Source: Cupriavidus basilensis
GTDB lineage: Bacteria > Pseudomonadota > Gammaproteobacteria > Burkholderiales > Burkholderiaceae
Reading direction: 5' to 3'
Assembly: GCF_008801925.2 (NCBI RefSeq)
Contig: NZ_CP062806.1
Span: 124,001-188,000, forward strand
Length of the DNA stretch: 64,000 nucleotides
The stretch's first letter is position 1. Every line of letters starts with the position of its first letter. Positions 1-7,042 of this stretch are shown here, piece by piece. Made by a program: the position numbers and the translations under genes. The notes below the pieces were generated by a model, which was not told the origin of the DNA, ran no database searches, and saw nothing but the letters and a program-made list of their open reading frames with translations.

Positions 1-149
1 GGGGGGGCAATATCTTGTTGCCGTCGGAACTGAGCTGGCACCGGTATCCCGCCAGCACGCGAACGATCACGCGCAGCGTCTTGACTCAGTTCTCATCATA
101 GAAGATCGCGGTAGGAATACCCATTGCTGAGCACCCCCCGCACAGATCC

Positions 150-533
150 CTTGTCGACGAGATTCGCCATATACGACGCCGGTTGCACCGGTGGATGAGG
201 CCCTGGCGCGCAAGCGTGAACTGGTCATTCTTCCCCAGTAAGGCGAAGTTGGTGTATCAGCCGTTGGGCGTGGTCGGCGTAATAGGCGCATGGAACTACC
301 CGGCGTTGCTGACGCTATCGCCATTGGTAAACGCGTTGGCTGCAGGCAACCGGGTCATCGTTAAACCAAGCGAACTGGCACCCGCCACAGCGGAGGTCAT
401 TTGCGGGATGCTCACACAATGCTTCAGGGACGATCGTGTCGACGTCGTGACCGGAGGTGCTGAGCTCGCTGCCGAATTTGCTGCAATTCCCTTCGACCAC
501 ATTCTCTTCACCGGATCAACACGGGTGGGAACT
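150..533 (+). pseudogene. coniferyl-aldehyde-dehydrogenase-like fragment
   Basis: An open stretch resembles the N-terminal third of the aldehyde dehydrogenase superfamily, closest in style to coniferyl aldehyde dehydrogenase. It shows a basic segment with RRLHRWMRPWR, then VYQPLGVVGVIGAWNYP, AAGNRVIVKPSE, and the Rossmann-region motif DHILFTGSTRVG. Homology stops abruptly after that motif near position 533. The catalytic glutamate and cysteine that should follow are absent, and nothing upstream of about 150 continues the N-terminus cleanly. The piece is therefore a relic rather than a working enzyme. Family assignment rests on these motifs only. It neighbours another truncated gene (the aminotransferase piece at 798-1073), which suggests a decayed junction. 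Confidence 0.7.
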
Positions 534-797
534 TTGAGCTTCCCCCGAAAATTCGCCTTCCAGTAGGTCGTGTGTAAACTCGACCCAAAGGAAGGAAAGA
601 AAAGATGTTCATGACCATGCATGAAGGACCCGAGAATCGCATGGTCTCTGTCCTTGGTGGAGAAACTCGCAAGCGCCAGACCAAAATGATCCTCCAGGGC
701 TGCCTCGCGGCTGGCCAAGTTTGGTTGTACCCACCAATTAGATACCGGAACCGGCCCCCAAAGTCATCACCGATACCTCTGCTTGAACGCTTTGCGC
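534..797. other. unexplained stretch between two gene relics
   Basis: No recognisable gene on either strand. Short open frames here show no family motif and overlap one another. It is probably decayed DNA between the ALDH and aminotransferase fragments. Confidence 0.5.
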
Positions 798-1073
798 TTA
801 ACGCGGCGATTCGACGGCTTGCTTCAGGCGGGCCCAGCCCTCCTCGATGACTTCGAGGGAGGTGGCGAACGAGAAGCGGAGGTACGGGGACAGTCCGTAA
901 GCCGTGCCGTCGAGCACTGCCACGCCGGCCTTGTTCAGAAAGAACATCACGACATCCAGGTCGGTCTCGAGAATCTTTCCGGTCTCGGTTTGCTTGCCAA
1001 GAAGCCCTTTGACGGACGCGTAGACATAGAAGGCGCCCGCGGACTGGGTGCACGCTATGCCGGGGTGATCGTG
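798..1073 (-). pseudogene. C-terminal fragment of a class I aminotransferase
   Basis: Minus-strand frame matching the end of AspC-like PLP aminotransferases. It reads SAGAFYVYASVKGLLGK, then ETDLDVVMFFLNKAGVAVLDG, then GLSPYLRFSFATS and EVIEEGWARLKQAVE, ending in a stop. The conserved arginine in SPYLRFSFA, which binds the substrate alpha-carboxylate in this family, is present. The PLP lysine and the whole N-terminal two-thirds are missing: upstream of about 1073 the frame loses similarity. This is a 5'-truncated remnant, not an active enzyme. Which aminotransferase subgroup it came from cannot be told from this piece. Confidence 0.75.
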
Positions 1074-1292
1074 CTTTCGCTGCAAAATGATACGCTGGCG
1101 GCCAAAATCCGCTTCGAAATCAGGAATTTGCACACACCGACTTTTCCACGAAAATCTCTTTGCGCAACTCATTGATACAGAAGGGTTTTCTTGCTGAAAC
1201 CGTGTCAATCAGCGCCGAAAGTACCATCACCCCTTTAAGGTGCAAGCGCCGCCACCCGTGGCGCAGCAACAGACCTACACAACGCCAGCGCC

Positions 1293-1694
1293 CCCGACGA
1301 CGAGCCGGCCGAGAATTCCAGTGGGAAAGTCAATGGACTGCTGGGCGTGCTCGGCGCCGTGGCCAAAGGAATGGCGGGTGCGGGTACTAAGAACTCGGCA
1401 AACCTGGCGATGGTTGGGAATGCGCTGCAAGGCAATTCGTCAAGCACGATCCAGGGCTCGGGATCCGCCGTATTATCCAACCGCTCCACCGCGCAGGTCG
1501 CCGCTCGGAACCCAGCCGCTGCGACTCGGCAAGCGGGCTACGGCGGCCCTGCGGGCACGTCCAACGCCAACTTATCGACCAACGGCCTACGAAGCAATAG
1601 GAAAACACAGGGAAAACCAGCGGGAAACGGATCGGGAAAAAAGGGAAACACGCAGGAAAAGACGGAAACAGCAGGAAAACAGTGGACATCGTGA
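1293..1694 (+). CDS. uncharacterised low-complexity reading frame (possibly decayed)
   Basis: An open frame with a Gly/Ala/Ser/Asn-rich composition (NGLLGVLGAVAKGMAGAG, then SNANLSTNGL) and a basic Gly/Lys-rich tail ending in a stop at 1692-1694. A second overlapping frame from GTG 1240 (VQAPPPVAQQQ, then Pro/Thr-rich) could be its original N-terminus displaced by a frameshift near 1293. No domain is recognised. No ribosome binding site stands out before the internal GTG at 1347. The tail is encoded by the phased GGAAA repeat listed separately. It may be a degenerate secreted or surface protein gene, or noncoding sequence; confidence that it is expressed is low. Confidence 0.2.
   Translation, partial: PDDEPAENSSGKVNGLLGVLGAVAKGMAGAGTKNSANLAMVGNALQGNSSSTIQGSGSAVLSNRSTAQVAARNPAAATRQAGYGGPAGTSNANLSTNGLRSNRKTQGKPAGNGSGKKGNTQEKTETAGKQWTS
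1600..1680 (+). repeat. eight helically phased GGAAA(A) tracts
   Basis: GGAAA units begin at 1600, 1611, 1623, 1635, 1644, 1655, 1664 and 1674, an average spacing of about 10.6 bp, one DNA helical turn. A-runs are 3 to 6 long. Phased A-tracts are known to curve DNA, so this may be an intrinsically bent segment upstream of the lipoprotein promoter. It may equally be a protein-coding micro-repeat. Confidence 0.6.
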
Positions 1695-1732
1695 GGGATC
1701 GCGGAACGGGATCGCCCGCTTGGCATGTCGTG

Positions 1733-1761
1733 TTTCGAAGCATGAATCAGCGTCCTATACT
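1733..1761 (+). promoter_or_regulatory. possible promoter of the lipoprotein gene
   Basis: A good -10 box, TATACT at 1756-1761, lies 25 bp before the start codon at 1787. The best-spaced -35 hexamer, TTTCGA at 1733-1738 with a 17-bp spacer, is weak. Confidence 0.35.
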
Positions 1762-1786
1762 GCTTACAATAATAACGAGGCGCGCC

Positions 1787-2299
1787 ATGAACTCTCTCTT
1801 CTCACTCCCTCGCCTCGCACTGCTCTGCGCAGCCTTCGGCGTGCTGGGCGGCTGCTCGACCTTCGCGCCGATGCAGACCGGGCAAGCCGCGATCGGTCAG
1901 CCAGAATCCGCCGTGCAGGCCAGGCTCGGCAAGCCTGCCGAGCAGTATCCAACGGCTGATGGCGGCACCCGATGGCTATATCCGACCGGGCCGTTGGGCC
2001 AGTACACATACGCCGCGGATTTCGATGCGACTGGAAACTTGCGCTCTTTCCGGCAGATTCTGACGTCGACGGACTTCGCCCGCATCCAGCTTGGGCAATC
2101 GACGCAGGACTATGTACTGCGCACCTTCGGCAAGCCGGAGGCGATGACCTATTACCCGCTGAGCGATCGCAACGTATGGACGTATCGCTTCCGTGAAGCC
2201 GGCTGGTGGCCGTCGCTGATGAACGTTGCATTCGACCGTGACAACATCGCGCGGGTCACACAGGTCGTGCACGATCCGCTGTATGCGCCGTACGACTGA
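1787..2299 (+). CDS. BamE/OmlA-like outer membrane lipoprotein
   Basis: A 170-residue exported lipoprotein. The signal peptide has a hydrophobic core and the lipobox LGGC, so the mature N-terminal Cys would be lipidated. The mature part contains two copies of the SmpA/OmlA-style motif: an early IGQPESAVQARLGKP and a later LGQSTQDYVLRTFGKPE, each followed by a beta-rich stretch (TRWLYP, NVWTYRF). That duplication is typical of small BamE-like periplasmic domains. The start at 1787 was chosen because the signal peptide begins there; longer upstream extensions (to 1682) would bury it. The gene ends 9 bp from the 3' end of convergent lacI. A role in outer-membrane homeostasis is inferred from the fold only; a direct role in the BAM complex is unproven. 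Confidence 0.8.
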   Translation: MNSLFSLPRLALLCAAFGVLGGCSTFAPMQTGQAAIGQPESAVQARLGKPAEQYPTADGGTRWLYPTGPLGQYTYAADFDATGNLRSFRQILTSTDFARIQLGQSTQDYVLRTFGKPEAMTYYPLSDRNVWTYRFREAGWWPSLMNVAFDRDNIARVTQVVHDPLYAPYD

Positions 2300-2308
2300 G
2301 GTCAGCGG

Positions 2309-3346
2309 TTAGCGGGCGGCGCCGGCCGCGTCCGGCACGCTCCCGGCGGCGTTGCCTTCGCGGCGTGTGGTCGATTCACGCACGATCAGGCGCGGCTCCA
2401 GCATCGCGTAGCCGTCGTCGGCATTGCCGTCGAGCACGTTCAGGAGCTTCTGCATCGCGAGCTCACCCATCCGCTCGCTCTGCAGGTCCATCGTCGTCAG
2501 CGCGGGTGACGCGTACTCGCCATAAGGCACGTTGTCGAAGCCGACGACGGAGACGTCCTCGGGCAGCCGGCATCCCAGCGCGCGTGCTTCTTTCATGAAG
2601 CCCAGCGCGATCAGGTCGTTGTAGCAGACCACCGCATCCGGACGGTTCGGCCCGAGCATGATGGCCGAGCAGGCCCGCTCGCCAGCCTGCGCCGATGGCG
2701 CGTGCGCGTCATGGACCTCGATGGGCAAGCCCGCTTCCTGCAGGCAGGTCGTGACGCCGCGCAGCCGCTCCGCGTTCCAGCGTGACTGGCCGAAACCCAG
2801 ATAGGCGATGCGCCGGTGACCTTCGTTGAGCAGATGGCGGGCGGCCATGTAGGCCGCGAGGTAGCTGTCTGACCCGACGCTCGGGAAAGGCAGGTGCCGC
2901 GAGCGCCCGAACAGCACGACGGGCTTGTTCAGCTCCAGCATCCATTGCGCTGATTCTTCCTGCATCCGCGAGGTAACGATCAGGCCGTCCACCCGTTGGG
3001 AAAGGGCCTCGATGAGCTGCCTTTCGCGCGCCTGGTTCTCCTCCGTATCGACCAGCAGCAGCGTGTAGTCCTGCTGTAGCGCGATCCGGTTCGCGCCCTT
3101 GACGATGTTCGTGAAGTGGGGATTGCGGATATCGAGCACGGCAAGCCCGATGGCGCGGGTCTTGCCGGTGATCATCGACCGGGCCAGCGGATTGGAGCGG
3201 TATCCAAGCTGTTCGATCGCCGCCTTCAGCTTGGCCTCGACCGGCGCGGAGAAACGCTGGGTCCCATTCATGAATTTTGAAACGGTGGCGACCGAGACCC
3301 CCGCGGCTGCCGCAACGTCGCGAATGGTAGGAGAGTTTGTCTTCAT
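2309..3346 (-). CDS. LacI-family transcriptional regulator of the uronate locus
   Basis: 345 residues, normal for LacI/GalR repressors. The N-terminal helix-turn-helix reads TIRDVAAAAGVSVATVSKFMNG, followed by the hinge helix region NPLARSM. The remainder is a periplasmic-binding-protein-like sugar-sensing domain (AIGLAVLDIRNPHF, YNDLIALGFMKEA, VVGFDNVPYGEY). It is the last gene of a minus-strand group with the dehydratase and mutarotase, and it faces the divergent transport and catabolic operon. AGGAAAACGTTTTCCT-like palindromes, the classic LacI/GalR operator style, occur upstream of lacI itself (3444-3459) and at both divergent promoters. It therefore probably represses the whole locus and itself, released by a uronate or aldarate-derived inducer. 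The inducer is inference. A C-terminal low-complexity tail is present. Confidence 0.9.
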   Translation of the reverse strand: MKTNSPTIRDVAAAAGVSVATVSKFMNGTQRFSAPVEAKLKAAIEQLGYRSNPLARSMITGKTRAIGLAVLDIRNPHFTNIVKGANRIALQQDYTLLLVDTEENQARERQLIEALSQRVDGLIVTSRMQEESAQWMLELNKPVVLFGRSRHLPFPSVGSDSYLAAYMAARHLLNEGHRRIAYLGFGQSRWNAERLRGVTTCLQEAGLPIEVHDAHAPSAQAGERACSAIMLGPNRPDAVVCYNDLIALGFMKEARALGCRLPEDVSVVGFDNVPYGEYASPALTTMDLQSERMGELAMQKLLNVLDGNADDGYAMLEPRLIVRESTTRREGNAAGSVPDAAGAAR

Positions 3347-3443
3347 CTATGAACTTGTGGTGCGCTTCGCGCGTGCGGCTACCGGTACTGGCGGCCACCG
3401 ATGAATGGGGTCCGAACGAGCCTAGAGTTGCGAAATTATATGG

Positions 3444-3459
3444 TGGAAATCGTTTTCTT
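3444..3459. promoter_or_regulatory. LacI-type operator upstream of lacI
   Basis: TGGAAATCGTTTTCTT is an imperfect palindrome centred on CG, matching the AGGAAAACGTTTTCCT pattern seen at the other sites in this locus. It lies about 100 bp before the lacI start on the minus strand, in the 135-bp gap after the mutarotase gene. This suggests autoregulation from an internal promoter. Confidence 0.5.
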
Positions 3460-3481
3460 ACCCGGATTCCGAGCGGAGGCG

Positions 3482-4378
3482 TCAGGCAAGCTCCAGTCGC
3501 ATCGAGAGCCTGACGCGTTGTCCGGGCGGCACGGCGTTGGCCGTAGGGTCCAGCTGGCCCGCCAGGTGAGTGCACGGCTCCACACACAGGAACGACTCGC
3601 CGGCCCGGTGATGCACGACGACATGGCCGGCTTCCGGGCTCGATATCCCGACGTGGCGCCGGGTGCCCGGATAGTCGATCCGTGCTTGCGCCTGATCCGT
3701 CTCGCAGAACCACGTGAAGGTGTCGCGCGGCGGCACATGGCGGCGCAGCGCAAAGCGCAACGGGCCATCCAGCCGCCGTTGCAGCACGGGCAGGCCTTCC
3801 GACGCTGGGTTCCCATGCCAGATGCTGTCGGCCATCACGGTGGCCTCCGCGCCCTGGCCGATTGCAAAGTACGGATGGAAGCCCAGACCCGCCGGCATAG
3901 GCCGCGTCGACAGGTTGGTCACTTGCAGGACCATGTCGAGCCCGCCTGCATCGACGTTGTAGCGCAGATCCGCCCGCCACGTCCACGGCCACGCCTCGCT
4001 CTGTCCGACTACCAGGGACATGTGGCAATGCGTGGCGCTAGACTGCTCGATCGACCATGCCTTGCGGTGTCCCCATCCATGCAGCCAGGCGGGGGAGCCC
4101 GGCGGGGCGATGTCCAAACCACCACCATCCCATTTGAGCCGATTACCCCTGAACTTGTTGGTGAATGGGAGCATCGGAAAGCAGCCCGCACGCCGCCATT
4201 GCGCGGGATCGAAACGATCCGTGTCGAGCGGCACGAGATAGTCGAACGCGCCGTCCGCCGATGCGCGACGCAGGCGGCCGATCCGGCCACCGAGCGTCGG
4301 GTACAAGTCGACTGCGATAGCGCCGGCCGAAAGCGTCACGGGCGCCATCAGGGCCGGCAGTGCGCGTTCAGGCGACAT
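3482..4378 (-). CDS. aldose 1-epimerase (mutarotase) family protein
   Basis: 298 residues with the galactose-mutarotase-like beta-sandwich signature. Visible motifs: LYPTLGGRIGRLR near the N-terminus, PMLPFTNKFRGNRL (the family's P-x-N-R region), LHGWGHRKAW with the conserved catalytic-type His, then GLGFHPYF with a second conserved His, and FLCVEPCTHLAG with the conserved Glu near the C-terminus. Enzymes of this family interconvert alpha and beta anomers of sugars. In this context it would equilibrate anomers of a uronic acid before uronate dehydrogenase or transport. It lies between the dehydratase (94 bp upstream) and lacI, same strand, probably one transcript. The exact sugar is unknown. 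A second in-frame ATG ten codons in is an alternative start. Confidence 0.85.
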   Translation of the reverse strand: MSPERALPALMAPVTLSAGAIAVDLYPTLGGRIGRLRRASADGAFDYLVPLDTDRFDPAQWRRAGCFPMLPFTNKFRGNRLKWDGGGLDIAPPGSPAWLHGWGHRKAWSIEQSSATHCHMSLVVGQSEAWPWTWRADLRYNVDAGGLDMVLQVTNLSTRPMPAGLGFHPYFAIGQGAEATVMADSIWHGNPASEGLPVLQRRLDGPLRFALRRHVPPRDTFTWFCETDQAQARIDYPGTRRHVGISSPEAGHVVVHHRAGESFLCVEPCTHLAGQLDPTANAVPPGQRVRLSMRLELA

Positions 4379-4471
4379 TGCAGCCGGCCATGAGTTCGAG
4401 TGCGCGCACCATCGCCGAGTGATCCCACTTCGATAAAGCCAATCTTTGCCATAGTTGTATGCAGGGGATGA

Positions 4472-5734
4472 TCAGTAGCGTGGTTTGACGCGCGTCCAGT
4501 CGGACCGGAACTTGCGCATCTGCGAGACATCGTCGCGATTGGTGATGCCGGAGCGCAGGTACTGCTCATGCAGTGCGGCCAGCGCGTCGCGATCGAGTTC
4601 GACGCCGAGGCCCGGCGCATCAGTCACGGTGACGCAGCCATCGACGATCGGAATCTTGCCGCCGCGAATCACTTCATCTTCCTGCCAGGGGTAGTGCGTG
4701 TCGCAGGCGTAGGTCAGGTTCGGCACCGCTGCGGCCAGGTGCGACATCGCCATCAGGCTGATGCCCACGTGCGAGTTCGAATGCATCGACAGGCCCAGGC
4801 CGAACGTGTCGCACATGGTCGCAAGCATCTGCGTTGCGCGCAGTCCGCCCCAGTAGTGGTGATCGGACAGCACGATCTGCGCGCCGTTGAGAGCGATGTT
4901 GCGGCGGAACTCCTTCATGTCGGTGACGACCATGTTGGTCGCCAGCGGCAGACCGGTCACGCGGTGCAGCTCGGACATGCCTTCCAGGCCCGGCGTCGGG
5001 TCCTCGTAGTACTCCAGATCGCCCTGCAGGCGCTTGGCCACGCGGATGGCCGTGTCGAGCGACCAGTTCGCATTCGGATCGATCCGCAGCGGATGGTTCG
5101 GGAACGCGCGCTTCAGCGCCTTCAGGCATTCCGCCTCCAGATCGGGATCGAGCGCGCCGGCCTTCAGCTTGATGCTGCCAAAGCCATAGCGGTCGATCAT
5201 CGTGCGTGCCTGCGCCACGATCCCCTCCGCGTCCAGCGCCGGGCCCCAGGTGTCGGGTCGGTACGACGGATCGATGTCGCTGGCGAACTTGAAGAACAGG
5301 TAGGCGGAGAAGGGCACCTTGCGCCGTACCGCACCGCCGAGCAGCGCATGCACCGGCAGGTCGAGCGAGCGGGCTTGCAGGTCCAGGAACGCCACTTCGA
5401 ACGCGCCGAACACTTTGTGCTCGGACTTGCTCGCCTGCGAGCCGGGCGCAACGTCGAGCTGCACGCCCTCGACGGGGGATGGGCCCACCGACAGCACGCG
5501 CTGCCTGAGCCCGTTCAGGTCGAACGGGCTCAGGCCGGCCAGCCGGTCCTTGACACGCAGCAGCCCGTCCAGCACGGGTTTGTCGCCATAGGTTTCACCC
5601 AGGCCGACCAGGCCATTGTCTGTTTCCACCTCGATGATTGAGCGCAATGCAAAGGGTTCGTGCACACCGCTGGCATTCAGGAGCGGCGGATCGCTGATGG
5701 CGATGGGGGTGACGCGGACGGCAGCAATCTTCAT
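4472..5734 (-). CDS. glucarate dehydratase-like enolase-superfamily enzyme
   Basis: 420 residues, mandelate racemase/enolase superfamily, glucarate dehydratase-like. The N-terminal capping domain ends near the ALLGG segment. The barrel carries the KxK acid/base motif in SIKLKAG, the metal ligands in RIDPNANW and EYYEDP, a TNMVVTD segment, and the His of SMHSNSHVGISL that pairs with the lysine in glucarate dehydratases. Family reaction: D-glucarate or L-idarate to 5-dehydro-4-deoxyglucarate. AAGGAA sits just before the ATG. Its leader holds a LacI-type operator overlapping a possible promoter (5888-5915). With the uronate dehydrogenase, lactonase and aldolase across the divergent promoter it supplies the dehydration step of the oxidative uronate pathway. 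Galactarate specificity cannot be excluded. Confidence 0.85.
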   Translation of the reverse strand: MKIAAVRVTPIAISDPPLLNASGVHEPFALRSIIEVETDNGLVGLGETYGDKPVLDGLLRVKDRLAGLSPFDLNGLRQRVLSVGPSPVEGVQLDVAPGSQASKSEHKVFGAFEVAFLDLQARSLDLPVHALLGGAVRRKVPFSAYLFFKFASDIDPSYRPDTWGPALDAEGIVAQARTMIDRYGFGSIKLKAGALDPDLEAECLKALKRAFPNHPLRIDPNANWSLDTAIRVAKRLQGDLEYYEDPTPGLEGMSELHRVTGLPLATNMVVTDMKEFRRNIALNGAQIVLSDHHYWGGLRATQMLATMCDTFGLGLSMHSNSHVGISLMAMSHLAAAVPNLTYACDTHYPWQEDEVIRGGKIPIVDGCVTVTDAPGLGVELDRDALAALHEQYLRSGITNRDDVSQMRKFRSDWTRVKPRY

Positions 5735-5887
5735 TCGTGGTTCCTTTCAAGGCGATATCGCTATGTCGTTATGCCGGCGTGCCTGCCGCCCCCTCCAGGA
5801 GCGCCGAGGCAAAGCCGGTTTGGTGGGATTCCGGTGCGCGTCCGCTCATCTGCTCTGCAGAACCAGCGGCGGTATTGAGGAACCATA

Positions 5888-5915
5888 AGGATAACGTTTT
5901 CCTATGCTAAGGCAA
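5888..5915 (-). promoter_or_regulatory. dehydratase promoter with overlapping LacI-type operator
   Basis: The 16-bp site AGGATAACGTTTTCCT (5888-5903) is a palindrome with one mismatched pair. Read on the minus strand, TTGCCT (5910-5915) and TATCCT (5888-5893) form -35/-10 candidates with a 16-bp spacer, so bound repressor would cover the -10 box. The leader to the start codon is about 150 bp. Confidence 0.5.
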
Positions 5916-6122
5916 ACTTGCATAAACCGCAAATCCCTTGTTTGAAAGATCATATATCGGCACTTTTTAAGTTCTGAATTTGTTAAAAAACGGCTTAATA
6001 ATCAATGTATTGTCGAGGAAATTCGGCCGCCTGGAGATTGGCGAATCACAATCCATGACCATGCCTCCTGACGTACAATATTTGCTCCCATTGCCATAGG
6101 GTTTTCACTGGCGAGCATTTCT

Positions 6123-6178
6123 AGGAAAACGATTGACTTAGTCGGAGGCGGTGCATATAGTTAGGAAAACGTTTTCTC
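6123..6178 (+). promoter_or_regulatory. strong promoter flanked by two LacI-type operators
   Basis: TTGACT (6133-6138) and TATAGT (6156-6161) are separated by exactly 17 bp, a near-consensus sigma70 promoter for the plus-strand operon. AGGAAAACGATTGACT (6123-6138) places an operator half-site over the -35 box. AGGAAAACGTTTTCTC (6163-6178) is a near-perfect palindrome over the expected transcription start. The two centres are 40 bp apart, close to four helical turns, suited to cooperative repression by dimers on one DNA face. Confidence 0.7.
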
Positions 6179-6206
6179 TTACCGGCATCCCAGCTCCCTT
6201 TTTCAT

Positions 6207-6962
6207 ATGCAGACCGAGTTCGATTTCCAAGACAAGTTGGTCGTAGTGACAGGCGCAAGCGGTGCCATCGGCGCCGCGATCGCGAAGCAGTTCCATCGCG
6301 CTGGCGCCCATGTGATCGCCACCGGCCGCAACCGGGAGGCGCTGGCTTCCCTGTGCGACGCGTTGGGTGACCGGTGCGAAGTCATTCAGGGGGACCTTGC
6401 CGACCAGGCGCATCTGGACGAGATCCTCGCCACCGCCGAACGGTTGGGCGGCGTCGATGTGCTGATCAACAACGCCGGGATGACGCTGACGAAGAAGCCC
6501 ACGGACGAAACGAGCCTGGCCGATTTCGACCAGATCCTGTCGGTCAACCTCCGCGCGATGTATGCGCTGAGCCTGAGTGTGATTCGCGGCTGGGTCGCGC
6601 GTGAGCACAAGGGCGTGATGGTGAACGTCTCGTCGCCCGGCGCGCAGCGCGCCCACCGCAACAACGCGATCTATGACATCAGCAAGGGCGGCATCGACGC
6701 ACTGACACGCTGCCTGGCGGTCGATTTCGGCAAGTACGGGATTCGCGTCAATGCCATCGCGCCGGCGCAGATTCCGCATTCGCATACGCCGAATGTGAAT
6801 CCGGCGGCGGCGCATGGCCTGCCGTTGCCACGCCACGGACGTCCGGACGAGGCCGCCCTGCCGGTGCTGTTCCTGGCATCGAGCGCGGCGTCGTTCATCA
6901 CCGGCCACGTATTGCCCGTAGACGGCGGCTTGCTGGCCCAGTTGCGCGTGCCGGCAGCCTGA
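6207..6962 (+). CDS. SDR-family oxidoreductase, first gene of the uronate operon
   Basis: 251 residues, classical short-chain dehydrogenase/reductase. The dinucleotide-binding motif is TGASGAIG, followed by the structural NNAG motif. The catalytic set is Ser in NVSSPG and the YxxxK motif in IYDISKGG. The C-terminus GHVLPVDGG is typical of the gluconate 5-dehydrogenase / 3-oxoacyl-reductase-like group. It is the first gene behind the repressor-controlled promoter, with no clear Shine-Dalgarno sequence before the ATG. Its substrate is unknown; a ketose- or keto-acid-type intermediate of uronate breakdown is plausible. It could stand in for tartronate-semialdehyde reductase, but that enzyme is normally of a different (beta-hydroxyacid dehydrogenase) family, so this is speculation. 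Confidence 0.85.
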   Translation: MQTEFDFQDKLVVVTGASGAIGAAIAKQFHRAGAHVIATGRNREALASLCDALGDRCEVIQGDLADQAHLDEILATAERLGGVDVLINNAGMTLTKKPTDETSLADFDQILSVNLRAMYALSLSVIRGWVAREHKGVMVNVSSPGAQRAHRNNAIYDISKGGIDALTRCLAVDFGKYGIRVNAIAPAQIPHSHTPNVNPAAAHGLPLPRHGRPDEAALPVLFLASSAASFITGHVLPVDGGLLAQLRVPAA

Positions 6963-6997
6963 GAGACGAAGCAACAGAACCTGCAGCAAGCGCCGAG

Positions 6998-7011
6998 GCC
7001 GGCATGCCGGC
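6998..7011. repeat. 14-bp perfect palindrome between SDR and binding protein
   Basis: GCCGGCATGCCGGC is a perfect inverted repeat in the 80-bp gap. It could form a short hairpin that tunes expression of the downstream binding-protein gene, or be a REP-like element. It lacks a T-tract. Confidence 0.4.
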
Positions 7012-7042
7012 ACCGCGCCGATAAGAAATAAAGGAGACAGAC

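Noticed and set aside
1600..1680. CRISPR-like array from the repeated GGAAA units
   Set aside because: Repeat units are only 5-7 bp with 4-6 bp between them, far too short for CRISPR repeats and spacers.
4568..5641. Long plus-strand open frame opposite the dehydratase gene
   Set aside because: It is the antisense shadow of a high-GC gene: no conserved motifs, Arg/His-rich composition, no ribosome binding site, and the minus-strand enzyme has intact family motifs.
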